Assembly (NCBI RefSeq): GCF_030020805.1
Contig: NZ_CP125098.1
Span: 2,150,001-2,214,000, forward strand
DNA: 64,000 nucleotides
Source: Paenibacillus sp. RC67
GTDB lineage: Bacteria; Bacillota; Bacilli; Paenibacillales; NBRC-103111
Direction: 5' to 3'
Shown: positions 32,704 to 41,095 of the stretch, in pieces
Layout of the letters: each line of letters starts with the position of its first letter
How positions within the stretch are numbered: position 1 is the stretch's first letter
Notes under the pieces: model-generated
The model's database searches: none
What the model saw: only the letters and a program-made list of their open reading frames with translations
Told to the model about the DNA's origin: nothing
Position numbers and translations under genes: made by a program

Positions 32704-33857
32704 GATATAAACCTGTTCATTCAGTTAGTAAGAAAAAGGGTGCAGCCGCAACCTCAAGCAGAGGAACTATTAAAGGCAGGCAGGATGGCTTTCGTACAGG
32801 TTGGAGCCAAGGGTATCATCTCGGAAGAAGCAATGCGCTCCTGCAAAAATTGCAGGCTGCCGAAGTACATGCATCTATCCGTGATTTACATGTGCTGTTT
32901 GTTGTAGAGGCTTACGAAGGCGGGAAATTCCACCAGCCGATTAACGAAGGCATCATCTGCGGCTTGCAATCTCAGATCCGGCAAGTTTCCGTAGCTGCTC
33001 CATTGGATAACGTGGCAGAGCTGGCGAAGCAGACTCGTCCTGATTTAGTCTTCGTTCTTAACGGCATTTTTGATTTATCCATGGAGCAAATCGATGCTAT
33101 ACGTATGATGGGGATTCAAACTTGCGTTTGGATTACCGAGGATCCTTATTTTATTGACGTTACGCTGAAAAAAGCTCCTCATTATGACTATGTTTTCACC
33201 CACGAGCTCGGATCGATTCCTTATTACCAGACAGCAGGATGCCAGCAGGTTCATTATTTGCCCCTTGCTGTGAACGAGGCCATGTTTCGCCCGCGCCAAG
33301 TGAATTTATCGTACAGCAGGGATATTAGCTTTATCGGCACCGCATTTTGGAACCGGGTACGCTTTATAGATAAAATGTCTCCTTATTTATCGCAAAAAAA
33401 AACGTTCATTTCAGGTTTGTTGTGGGATCGGTTGAAAAGCTACCGTAAGCTTGGCTCAAAGGTCAGTCTGGAGCGATGCATGAGCGTTGAGGATACCGCA
33501 GCTTATTATAATGCTTCCAAAATCGTTATTAATCTTCATCGGTCGCATGAAGACGATCAGCATAATTATAATTCCAGAGGAATTCGAGCGCTGTCCATAA
33601 ACCCGAGAACTTTTGATATATGCGCCTGTGGGGCCCTGCAGTTGACGGATGTTCGTCATGACTTAACTTATTTTTATACGCCTGGTCAAGAACTGGATAC
33701 CTATTCAAGTCCGGAAGAGCTGAGAGAGAAGTGCGAATATTATTTGACTCATGAGGAAGAGCGCACAGAGATGGCCCTTCGAGGCTTATACAGAACATGG
33801 AACGAGCACACGTACAAAAAAAGAGTTTCCCGTTTGCTCAGTGTTATGTATGGTTAA
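32700..33857 (+). CDS. CgeB-like glycosyltransferase, paralogue 2
   Basis: 385 residues. A basic start (KKK near 11-13) precedes glycines at 22, 26, 30, 34, 38 and 42 (GRQD, GFRT, GWSQ, GYHL). CgeB core: LHVLFVVEAYEGG, TRPDLVFVLNGIFDLS, WITEDPYFIDVTLKKAPHYDYVFTHELGSIPYYQTAGC, YLPLAVNEAMF, SRDISFIGTAFWNRVRF, KIVINLHRSHED, SINPRTFDICACGALQLTDVRHDL. Closely related to both flanking paralogues; cytoplasmic, predicted to glycosylate a spore-surface component. ATGA overlap with the previous stop. Confidence 0.87.
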   Translation: MRYKPVHSVSKKKGAAATSSRGTIKGRQDGFRTGWSQGYHLGRSNALLQKLQAAEVHASIRDLHVLFVVEAYEGGKFHQPINEGIICGLQSQIRQVSVAAPLDNVAELAKQTRPDLVFVLNGIFDLSMEQIDAIRMMGIQTCVWITEDPYFIDVTLKKAPHYDYVFTHELGSIPYYQTAGCQQVHYLPLAVNEAMFRPRQVNLSYSRDISFIGTAFWNRVRFIDKMSPYLSQKKTFISGLLWDRLKSYRKLGSKVSLERCMSVEDTAAYYNASKIVINLHRSHEDDQHNYNSRGIRALSINPRTFDICACGALQLTDVRHDLTYFYTPGQELDTYSSPEELREKCEYYLTHEEERTEMALRGLYRTWNEHTYKKRVSRLLSVMYG

Positions 33858-33897
33858 CAACCAACATACTAGGTCAGGAAAGTCAGGAGGAGCGGAA

Positions 33898-35025
33898 ATG
33901 GCTGTAGAACGAAGACAAAGATTAACCTCGCAGCAGAGACGGGGCAGTTTATCCGGAGGTCGGGCTGGCTATAGGCTGGGGTGGAGCTATGGTCAACGTT
34001 TAGGCCATAATGAGGCGATCGTTAGGTCCAGGGTCCCTCTTGTGACTGCCGTGCGAGATCTCTCTGTGCTTTGTGTCACATCAGGAATGGGGCTTCCATT
34101 CTCTCCGATAGATATGGCAGTTGAGGGGGCACTCCGAGAGCAGGTTCGTGAGCTTCACGTTTGCTCTCCTAAGGATGATCTGGTTTTATTGACGGCTCAA
34201 TTGAGGCCGCAGCTTGTGCTGGTCTTGCTTGGGATGAATGTCACTCCTGAGATTGTTAATTCGATTCGAAGTCTTGGGAGTACAACAGCAGTATGGTATT
34301 CGGACGACCCGTATTATTCCGACATTACAAGGATAACGTCAATTCATTATGATTATGTGTTCACCAATGAGCTGAGCTGTGTTGAGTTTTACCAGATGCA
34401 GGGATGCAAGCAAGTGTACCACTTGCCGTTAGCGGTTGATTTGAAAGTCTTTTGTCCACAAAGAGTTCATACCGGATATTTTAGCGACGTGTGCTTTATC
34501 GGGAGTGCGTATTGGCATAGAGTCGGTTTTTTTGATCGTATTGCCCCGTATTTGGCACGGAGAAATGTGAAAATTTTTGGATGGTGGTGGGATCGTCTGG
34601 AGCAGTACTCGAAGCTGTCTCATCTCATTCGTACGGAATGGCTGTCGCCTGAAGAAACGGCTAAATACTATAACGGCGCCAAAATTGTTATTAACCTGCA
34701 CCGTTCTCCCCACGATGAGTCCTTTAATAAAAACAGCACCCGTGTCAAAGCGTTGTCTACGAATCCTAGAACCTTCGAGATTTGTGGCAGTGGAGCCTTT
34801 CAGCTGACGGATGCCAGACAAGATTTAGCTAACCTGTACGGACTTGGCCAAGAGCTGGTTACCTACTCCTCTGCTGAGGAGCTGATACAAAAAATTGAAT
34901 ATTATTTGAAACATGATGAAGAGAGAGAGGAACTGGCGCGCAAGGGGCTGCAAAGAACGCTGCGAGATCATACCTTCGATCACAGAGTTGCTGTGATGTT
35001 GAGTGTGTTGGCGGAAAGCCGTTAA
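33898..35025 (+). CDS. CgeB-like glycosyltransferase, paralogue 3
   Basis: 375 residues from the ATG 6 nt after GGAGGAG; the frame extends 147 nt upstream into the previous gene but without an RBS. Basic start, then glycines at 16, 20, 24, 28, 32 and 36 (GYRL, GWSY, GQRL). CgeB core: DLSVLCVTSGMG, LRPQLVLVLLGMNVT, AVWYSDDPYYSDITRI, FTNELSCVEFYQMQGCKQVYHLPLAVDL, FSDVCFIGSAYWHRVGFFDRI, KIVINLHRSPHDESFNKNSTRVKALSTNPRTFEICGSGAFQLTDARQDL. Last of three tandem copies; each copy is diverged enough to suggest different sugar targets. Confidence 0.87.
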   Translation: MAVERRQRLTSQQRRGSLSGGRAGYRLGWSYGQRLGHNEAIVRSRVPLVTAVRDLSVLCVTSGMGLPFSPIDMAVEGALREQVRELHVCSPKDDLVLLTAQLRPQLVLVLLGMNVTPEIVNSIRSLGSTTAVWYSDDPYYSDITRITSIHYDYVFTNELSCVEFYQMQGCKQVYHLPLAVDLKVFCPQRVHTGYFSDVCFIGSAYWHRVGFFDRIAPYLARRNVKIFGWWWDRLEQYSKLSHLIRTEWLSPEETAKYYNGAKIVINLHRSPHDESFNKNSTRVKALSTNPRTFEICGSGAFQLTDARQDLANLYGLGQELVTYSSAEELIQKIEYYLKHDEEREELARKGLQRTLRDHTFDHRVAVMLSVLAESR

Positions 35026-35050
35026 CAAGAAGCTTCTTCTTACTGATATC

Positions 35051-35088
35051 ATCCGCAAAGAGCCGAATTGTACAGATTCTTTGCGGAT
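35051..35088. terminator. Bidirectional terminator
   Basis: Perfect stem ATCCGCAAAGA / TCTTTGCGGAT between the convergent third CgeB gene and the inverted GT4 gene. Confidence 0.85.
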
Positions 35089-35098
35089 GAAAGAGGGG

Positions 35099-36256
35099 CT
35101 AACCACGTTTATTGTTCAATACATTATGAAACACAGCTGCATATTGGGCTGCTATATCATCCCAAGAAGCGGCAGGGTCGTTCATGCCAGCTACCACAGA
35201 TGCTTTGAACTCGTCGTAGTGCTCTGCAAGGTGCTCCATTGCATTCGTTATGGAATCCGGAGATTCTGGCTCGAACCATACGACCTTCGCGCTGCGGTTC
35301 GCCAGATGCTCCCTCATAACGGGAATATCAGAGCAAAGTACAGGAACTCCCATGCTTAACGCTTCCTCCACCGGATAGCTGCCTCCACCCTCAGACAAGC
35401 TTGGCATAATAAGAGCATGAGCATTTTTAATGAGGGGCGATACATAATCGTCTGGAACCATCCCGAGAGGGAATAAATCTTGATTTATTTTCAAATCGAG
35501 CCTTTTTATTAAGGATACGATCGTCGGTAAATACGATATTTCTGGCCACGCAGGAGGAGTGCTGCGGTATTGGTCTGTATTGTAACCGATCAATATTAAT
35601 GGGTGCTCGCTGCGTTTGGAAAATTTGGTGTAGGCTAGGAGCAAATTATAGTGATTTTTATGCGGAGAGGTATTGGCAGGATAAATAAAGTAACGGCTTG
35701 GAAAGGCGGCGGATAGGATGCTGCTTGTCTCCGAATTTTCAAAATATTTAGCAGGTGATATGGCATGACGAATGACAGCGGCTTGTCGGCATCGGTCCCC
35801 AAAATGAGCAATCAGCCTCGACTTAACATGCTCAGAAGAGACAACAACACCTTCGCAATGCTCCAACCATTGTTTGGAAGATTCCCAATAACTGCGAATG
35901 TAAGCGCCCGATGTAAATGGCGGTACATAATCGAGAATCGTCGCATCGTGATAGGTAACGACCGTAGGCTTATTCCATATTTGGTACTCCGAGCCATGGG
36001 GCCAAAATACGTACACCAAATCGCGGTCAATGAGAAATGGATGCCCTGCGGGCAAGGTCTCGGGATTGTCATAATAAACTACTTCCAATTTGGGATGCTG
36101 GGATCTGTTGAGCGTTGCTTGAAGTCCGGTTTGCGAAGCGACAATGAGGCGTACACTTTGAACATCAGGATGGCGGGCAATGGCTGTAACCAGATTGACC
36201 AGCAGCCGGCTGCCGCCTCCAAGTGAATGCATGGAGCTGTATATGGCGAGCTTCAT
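35099..36256 (-). CDS. Glycosyltransferase GT4, inverted paralogue of the island's first gene
   Basis: 385 residues from the ATG 8 nt after GAGGAG; the longer frame has a poor start. Sequence tracks the protein at 11164-12330: LAIYSSMHSLGGGSRLLVNLVTAIARHPDV, TYHDATILDYVPPFTSGAYIRSYWE, VVSSEHVKSRLIAHFGDRCRQAAVIRHAISP, YPANTSPHKNHYNLLLAYTKF and SLSEGGGSYPVEEALSMGVPVLCSDIPVMREHLANRSAKVVWFEPESPDSI. GT-B fold, donor unknown. The pair in opposite orientation brackets the island. Confidence 0.9.
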   Translation of the reverse strand: MKLAIYSSMHSLGGGSRLLVNLVTAIARHPDVQSVRLIVASQTGLQATLNRSQHPKLEVVYYDNPETLPAGHPFLIDRDLVYVFWPHGSEYQIWNKPTVVTYHDATILDYVPPFTSGAYIRSYWESSKQWLEHCEGVVVSSEHVKSRLIAHFGDRCRQAAVIRHAISPAKYFENSETSSILSAAFPSRYFIYPANTSPHKNHYNLLLAYTKFSKRSEHPLILIGYNTDQYRSTPPAWPEISYLPTIVSLIKRLDLKINQDLFPLGMVPDDYVSPLIKNAHALIMPSLSEGGGSYPVEEALSMGVPVLCSDIPVMREHLANRSAKVVWFEPESPDSITNAMEHLAEHYDEFKASVVAGMNDPAASWDDIAAQYAAVFHNVLNNKRG

Positions 36257-36477
36257 TGTTCTTTCTCCTCGTTTCCAAATGATTTTCAGCATATGTTTTA
36301 TTTTCATACTATATGTAACACAATCCACAATCGTGTACTTCAGCCTGAGGTCAGCGACCCCCTAAGATTAAGGTAAACCTTTTATTGAAAAAAATATGGT
36401 GTCATGGGCGAGCAGTCGTGAATACGCTATTACTAATAGTGATTTGCCTATTCTTGTCTTGGAATGGAGGAAGCAGG

Positions 36478-36930
36478 ATGAAGATAAAATCCCCCTCTGC
36501 CGATGAAACTTTTTCCTTATCCGCCAAGCTGCAGTTTCGGGACGTTCGCCGGTTTATGTCTCAGCTTCAGTGGAGTGTCAATCATACCGCAACATTGATC
36601 TGCGCTTATGCGGCGCTGGTCAAGCTAGCTCTTAGTGAGGAAGCGATCACAGAGCTGGATCGAATGTTAGCTGACGAAAAGAGGCACTACAAGCTGCTTG
36701 AAGCGTTGTATTTGGAGTTAAAAGGTGCAGAGCCTACGGTTCAGCCCGAACGATTTGCGTTTGCCACATATGAGGAAGGCTTGCAGCATGTTATTCGTCT
36801 GGAACGGGAAGCCATCCGACAGTATCGCGATACTTACCTGCTAACCCCGAGTCCAAGGGTGCGGGATTTATTTTTCTATGGGATGAGCGATAGCGCGGAT
36901 CACCTGGTAGGACTTATTCTGATGAGATAG
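36478..36930 (+). CDS. Ferritin-like domain protein
   Basis: 150 residues from the ATG 7 nt after GGAGG. A TTG start 93 nt upstream would add a hydrophobic N-terminal segment, but has only a weak RBS. Four-helix ferritin-like pattern with iron-ligand-like residues: FMSQLQWSVNHTATLICAYAALV, MLADEKRHYKLLEALYLEL (ExxHY), HVIRLEREAIRQYRD and GMSDSADHLVGL. The first helix lacks a clear Glu ligand, so the metal site may be incomplete. Similar small proteins occur in spore formers; function unknown. Confidence 0.65.
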   Translation: MKIKSPSADETFSLSAKLQFRDVRRFMSQLQWSVNHTATLICAYAALVKLALSEEAITELDRMLADEKRHYKLLEALYLELKGAEPTVQPERFAFATYEEGLQHVIRLEREAIRQYRDTYLLTPSPRVRDLFFYGMSDSADHLVGLILMR

Positions 36931-36959
36931 TACTTAAGGCTGGGTGGAATGAAAAAGTA

Positions 36960-36989
36960 TTGCAAAATCTGACAATTATCTAGTATAAT
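36960..36989 (+). promoter_or_regulatory. Candidate promoter for the SLH-protein leader
   Basis: TTGCAA (36960-36965) and consensus TATAAT (36984-36989) with an 18-bp spacer, upstream of a structured leader and the SLH gene. Confidence 0.5.
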
Positions 36990-37048
36990 CGAACTGCATA
37001 GGAAAGTTTTGGAATTGATGTCGTATAATTTCATATTTATGGGTCGGA

Positions 37049-37097
37049 AGCACCGCCATTCAGAGGGATTTTACCTATGTTTGGAGGTGCTTTTTTT
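37049..37097 (+). terminator. Leader terminator/attenuator upstream of the SLH gene
   Basis: Stem AGCACC / GGTGCT closing a ~31-nt interior that holds GCC and GAGGGA pieces, followed by seven T residues and then 45 bp to the SLH start. It lies downstream of a good promoter, so it could attenuate the SLH transcript, or simply end upstream transcription. No known riboswitch class was recognised. Confidence 0.55.
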
Positions 37098-37142
37098 ATG
37101 AGCTGACACTATTAAACCAATTGTTGAAGGAGCGTATTTATA

Positions 37143-38360
37143 ATGAAGAAAAAGTTTATAGCAGCTGTTATTGCTGGTGTCTCGTTATTATCGGTCGTTG
37201 GTGGTGCTAATGCAGCGGTTAATTTCACCGACTTAAATGGCCATTGGGCAAAAAAACAAATTGAGGTTGCTGTACAAGAAGGCTTTGTGGACGGTTATCC
37301 TGATGGGACTTTTAAGCCTGACCAAAATATAAGCCGAGTGGAGTTTATAAAACTGGTTGTGGACGCCCTTAAATTCAAAAAGCAGGACGCTGCTGGAGAA
37401 TGGTTTCAGCCATACATAAATACTGCTGTAGCGAACGGATTACATCAATCCGATGAATTTGCTGCAGATCAATTGAACAAGTCGATTACAAGAGAAGAAA
37501 TGGCGAGGATTGCTGTTCGTGCCACCGGAGAGGCTAATTACGATGCTATGAAATGGATGTATCTTGCAACTTCTAAAGGGATCATCCAAGGGCTGGATAA
37601 CAAAGGGACGCTTGGTGAGGATCAGCCGACGACTAGAGCGCAGGCGATTACGGTTATTGAACGGATACTCAAGATTAAAAGCGGAGAAAAAATCGCTTTG
37701 GATAAATACGCGAAGTATGCAGCTTCGAGAGCGGAGATCAATTGGCATAGGACGAACATTTTTACTATGGCACAAGAGTATTTTGGTTTTGGCAAAAGTA
37801 TAGGCAATGAATTTAAAGTAAATCGCTTGAAGTTTAAAAATGAAAATGGAATGTCTGAAGTTGAAAAATTCATCGTCGTTGATATGGGGGATCCAGAGGA
37901 CCCATTACGTACAGAAATTCCGATAGGTATGAATTGGGTGAATAGTGTGGGCTTGGAACGTATAAAAACACAAGAGGTTCCTTTGAACACATATGCATTT
38001 CTTAGTTACAATCACTTTACAGTAAGTACTGAAGCTCCGATAAAATATTTTCGTTATGCTTATGTACACACAAGTCCTTTTTTAAATACTGGGGATTCTT
38101 TGGATGAAAATGGTAATTTGAAGGATGTTACAGATTATGGGACTCTTACTGAGAGAGGTGCTCTGACGTCCGGCATGACAAATTTACAGCCGGGAGATCA
38201 CGATGTTCGTATTATTACCGGGCAATTAGTTCCAAAAATGTCTGGTTTTGAAGGGGCTTCTTGGACTCTATATAGACAGGCATGCTCGGAGCTTGGGGAA
38301 GGGACAACAGAAATTCCGGTGTTTTCTTCTGAAGTTCGCCATGGTTTGGGGGAAAGGTAA
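37143..38360 (+). CDS. SLH-domain surface protein
   Basis: 405 residues. Signal peptide (MKKK start, hydrophobic core, ends ANA). Three S-layer homology modules follow: FTDLNGHWAKKQIEVAVQEGFVDGYPDGTFKPDQNISRVEF, a divergent second around WFQPYINTAVANGL with SITREEMARIAVRA, and a third around YLATSKGIIQGLDNKG with TTRAQAITVIERI. These bind pyruvylated secondary cell-wall polymer. The C-terminal ~200 residues are a unique domain (EYFGFGKSIGNEFKVNRLKF onward). Directly followed by two large secreted proteins, so it may anchor that system to the wall. Confidence 0.87.
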   Translation: MKKKFIAAVIAGVSLLSVVGGANAAVNFTDLNGHWAKKQIEVAVQEGFVDGYPDGTFKPDQNISRVEFIKLVVDALKFKKQDAAGEWFQPYINTAVANGLHQSDEFAADQLNKSITREEMARIAVRATGEANYDAMKWMYLATSKGIIQGLDNKGTLGEDQPTTRAQAITVIERILKIKSGEKIALDKYAKYAASRAEINWHRTNIFTMAQEYFGFGKSIGNEFKVNRLKFKNENGMSEVEKFIVVDMGDPEDPLRTEIPIGMNWVNSVGLERIKTQEVPLNTYAFLSYNHFTVSTEAPIKYFRYAYVHTSPFLNTGDSLDENGNLKDVTDYGTLTERGALTSGMTNLQPGDHDVRIITGQLVPKMSGFEGASWTLYRQACSELGEGTTEIPVFSSEVRHGLGER

Positions 38361-41027
38361 TTGAAGAATAAGCTACTCAACCTTACATTGGCAATCTCAA
38401 TTTTAGTTTCCACATTCGGGCTTTTAGAAGCACCTGCTAGGGCAGCTCCATCAACGGAAACACCTTTACCGGTGTATTACGCTCTTGATGAAGTTTTATT
38501 TCAATTGGGGTCAAAGTACTTTGGGTCTAACAAATCTAGTATAACTATATCTGATGTGACCATCACTCCAACTGGTACTGACCCCATTTCAAGGGTAGAG
38601 CTTAGAGATTCTGAGGACAATGTATTACAAACTCTGATTAATACATCTGGAAATACATATAAAGTCCCCAATCCCGTTACTCCGTTATCAAATAACATAT
38701 CATTGATTTCTACCGATAAAGTGTCTATTAATAGAGGAACCTTCGAATGGTTTCGAGATCCAAATAAGAAAGTTTGGATGTATGACTACGATGATCCAGA
38801 TATTAAAGGCGGGATAACCCAAAGGTACTACAAAAGTGATGACAAAGTTTACGACAGACCCTCATCTAACACATGTAGGATTCATATTGGTTTGCCTACG
38901 GATAATTTACCAACCTACCCACCTGGATACGAAGATACAGGTCAGTGTAATGAAGCCACTGATTACAGAGAGGGCACTTTAGACACATCAAATGTCATGA
39001 TGAAAGTCACAGAAGATACACAAGGTAAATCAATAACTATATCTCCAACTGATGCGGTTTCTCTAAATTTTGATAACCAAACATTTGAATATGTTAAAGT
39101 AGGTAATTTAGAAAGAATAAATATCAAGTCGATGAGCCAGGGGAAAATTAACACCAAGACCCTTACTTATCGTTTCGAGTACGCTGCAGTGTATAACGTG
39201 GAACCTGATATTATCGATGATACGAAACCGAGTTGGGTTTTAACATGGTTCAATAGTTGGGCCATTTCATTAAAGGGCGAAGTCTACCGCTACCCACAAA
39301 TGAAAATTGTGTATGTAACTACTCCTCCAACCGAAAAAACCAACTTATCTTTCCCTTCTATTACTGCACCAAAATGTGTGGCTGCAGGAGAAGACAGTTC
39401 CTACACATACAAACTTATGAATAGCGGTCCAGCAGTCACAACGGCATTTAAAGTGAAAATTTCAACAGATGGGAGGGAAATCATAACTCACACGTTCCCG
39501 GGGATCGGAAGAGAAACCAAAGATGGCACATTCACTTATAAGTTTCCCTCGTCCGGGTTAAAGACCATAACGTTTTTAGCAGACAGCGATAACGTTTTAA
39601 CTCTCGACCCTGCCAGTGAACGAACAAAGACCTTAACCGTCGATGTCCAGACTTCTTGCTCAGGCGGAGGTGACCCTGACCCCGGTGGCTGTTCCCTTGG
39701 TGCTGGATGTCCTGGTGAAATAACCGGTAAACTTACTGTTCGTGACAAGGAAATAGAGTGGAAGGATGACAATGTGTTCGATGTTACCATAGACACACCA
39801 CCTAACTCTTGTAAGCCTACTCAAGGTAGGTTTAAGGCCATACAAGGAGATAACGAGTATGTTTATGGGTGGACATCAACTATAAGTTCTTCCAATTTCG
39901 ATACAACCTATTTCCGATTCAAGAGCAATCAGTATCCAGGGAACATGCAGCCGGGATCTGTTAAGGTGCTTTATTATGTAGAGGACACTTGCGGGAGAAC
40001 TTCCCTAATAGGTCCGGATGATTTCAAAATTGTTAAGATATCCGGAGTTCCTACAATTGAAGTCGCTTGGTATTCCCAGGATAATTTAAAAATCAACGAG
40101 GCCATTCAGGACGACATTGTGTATGTCAAAGCGAAAGCCACGGATACTAAGAACGAAAAAATTACTTTATCTTGGGATTTCAGTAAATCGACTTGGTTGA
40201 GCAGCCTTCCGTCTTTATACGGCTGGAAAGCTCCGCTAGATAAAGAATCTTATACGGGAATCAAGGCCACAACAAAAGGCAGTCACAATGTTTGTGTTAC
40301 GGCCATAAACGAGTCTGGTGCTTCAGCAAGTGCTTGCGCCTATCTGGATGTCCTAGGGCCAGAACCAAAAGCAGTCATAACCGTTGGGGGATGGCCAAAA
40401 GAAGAGCGCAGGATCGAATTATCCGGATCACGGAGCTACAGTCCAAGGAAACTGCCATTGACCTATCAATGGACGATTGAACCAATGGCTGGGCAAACAG
40501 AAGGTACTATGGCGGATATTTCATATATTGCCCCATTAATCGGGGAATTGAAGGATTTTAAGACCACCAAAAAAGGGAAGTATTTAGTGACTTTGGTGGT
40601 AACAGACACGCTTGGTTTAAGTAACGATACGTGGGAGATCGTAGACGTTGCTCCTGATATCGCTCCAGTTGCTAAAATCACAGGCAACCAGATAGCTGCT
40701 CGGCAGACTTCAGATAGAACATTAGCACCGTTTGTCTTGCTTGGCTATGGAGCGAGTTTGGATGCAGATATCATAAGCAAAAGGTATTGGACTTTAACGT
40801 ATGACGCCAATAATGACGGAGTATTCCATGAACCCGTTACGGCGGAGATTGATGAGGACGCGCTAGTTCAAGGTTGGGAGTACCCCTATACTATCGGATC
40901 GGATCAACTTATCATAACAAAAACGGGGGAGCACATAGTCACAGTTAAGGGGCAAAATGTAGGAAAGTACAGGTTTGGTTTGAGGGTTATCGAATCCCCT
41001 GGGCAGCCTACTGATTTAGTTCACTAA
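38361..41027 (+). CDS. Large secreted protein with CARDB- and PKD-like modules
   Basis: 888 residues from a TTG immediately after the SLH-gene stop, with GGAAAGG upstream. Signal peptide ends near PARAAPS. The first ~300 residues are unique with paired Cys. Around 325-435 is a CARDB/Ig-like module (SFPSITAPKCVAAGEDSSYTYKLMNSG). A Cys/Gly hinge follows, then PKD-like modules (GYxWT.., ASDTKNE-type turns, PKAVITVGGWPKEERRIELSGSRSYSPRKLPLTYQWTIEP). No LPXTG or SLH anchor. Likely a secreted or wall-associated adhesin or filament component; not recognised. Confidence 0.78.
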   Translation: MKNKLLNLTLAISILVSTFGLLEAPARAAPSTETPLPVYYALDEVLFQLGSKYFGSNKSSITISDVTITPTGTDPISRVELRDSEDNVLQTLINTSGNTYKVPNPVTPLSNNISLISTDKVSINRGTFEWFRDPNKKVWMYDYDDPDIKGGITQRYYKSDDKVYDRPSSNTCRIHIGLPTDNLPTYPPGYEDTGQCNEATDYREGTLDTSNVMMKVTEDTQGKSITISPTDAVSLNFDNQTFEYVKVGNLERINIKSMSQGKINTKTLTYRFEYAAVYNVEPDIIDDTKPSWVLTWFNSWAISLKGEVYRYPQMKIVYVTTPPTEKTNLSFPSITAPKCVAAGEDSSYTYKLMNSGPAVTTAFKVKISTDGREIITHTFPGIGRETKDGTFTYKFPSSGLKTITFLADSDNVLTLDPASERTKTLTVDVQTSCSGGGDPDPGGCSLGAGCPGEITGKLTVRDKEIEWKDDNVFDVTIDTPPNSCKPTQGRFKAIQGDNEYVYGWTSTISSSNFDTTYFRFKSNQYPGNMQPGSVKVLYYVEDTCGRTSLIGPDDFKIVKISGVPTIEVAWYSQDNLKINEAIQDDIVYVKAKATDTKNEKITLSWDFSKSTWLSSLPSLYGWKAPLDKESYTGIKATTKGSHNVCVTAINESGASASACAYLDVLGPEPKAVITVGGWPKEERRIELSGSRSYSPRKLPLTYQWTIEPMAGQTEGTMADISYIAPLIGELKDFKTTKKGKYLVTLVVTDTLGLSNDTWEIVDVAPDIAPVAKITGNQIAARQTSDRTLAPFVLLGYGASLDADIISKRYWTLTYDANNDGVFHEPVTAEIDEDALVQGWEYPYTIGSDQLIITKTGEHIVTVKGQNVGKYRFGLRVIESPGQPTDLVH

Positions 41028-41095
41028 TAGAGATTTGTGAAGGGAGAACTGCAAGTCGGGTCTCCCTTTCATTCATAATAAGAGGGGATAGTCAG

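Noticed and set aside
33751..33897. In-frame extension of the third CgeB gene into the previous gene
   Set aside because: No RBS, overlaps the 3' end of the second paralogue, whereas the ATG at 33898 has GGAGGAG at good spacing.
36385..36477. TTG start adding a hydrophobic leader to the ferritin-like protein
   Set aside because: Weak RBS compared with GGAGG before the ATG at 36478; a membrane leader is unusual for this fold. Kept as an alternative.
36984..37097. Possible c-di-GMP or other known riboswitch upstream of the SLH gene
   Set aside because: The conserved core sequences of known classes were not found; only a promoter and terminator-type hairpin could be supported.
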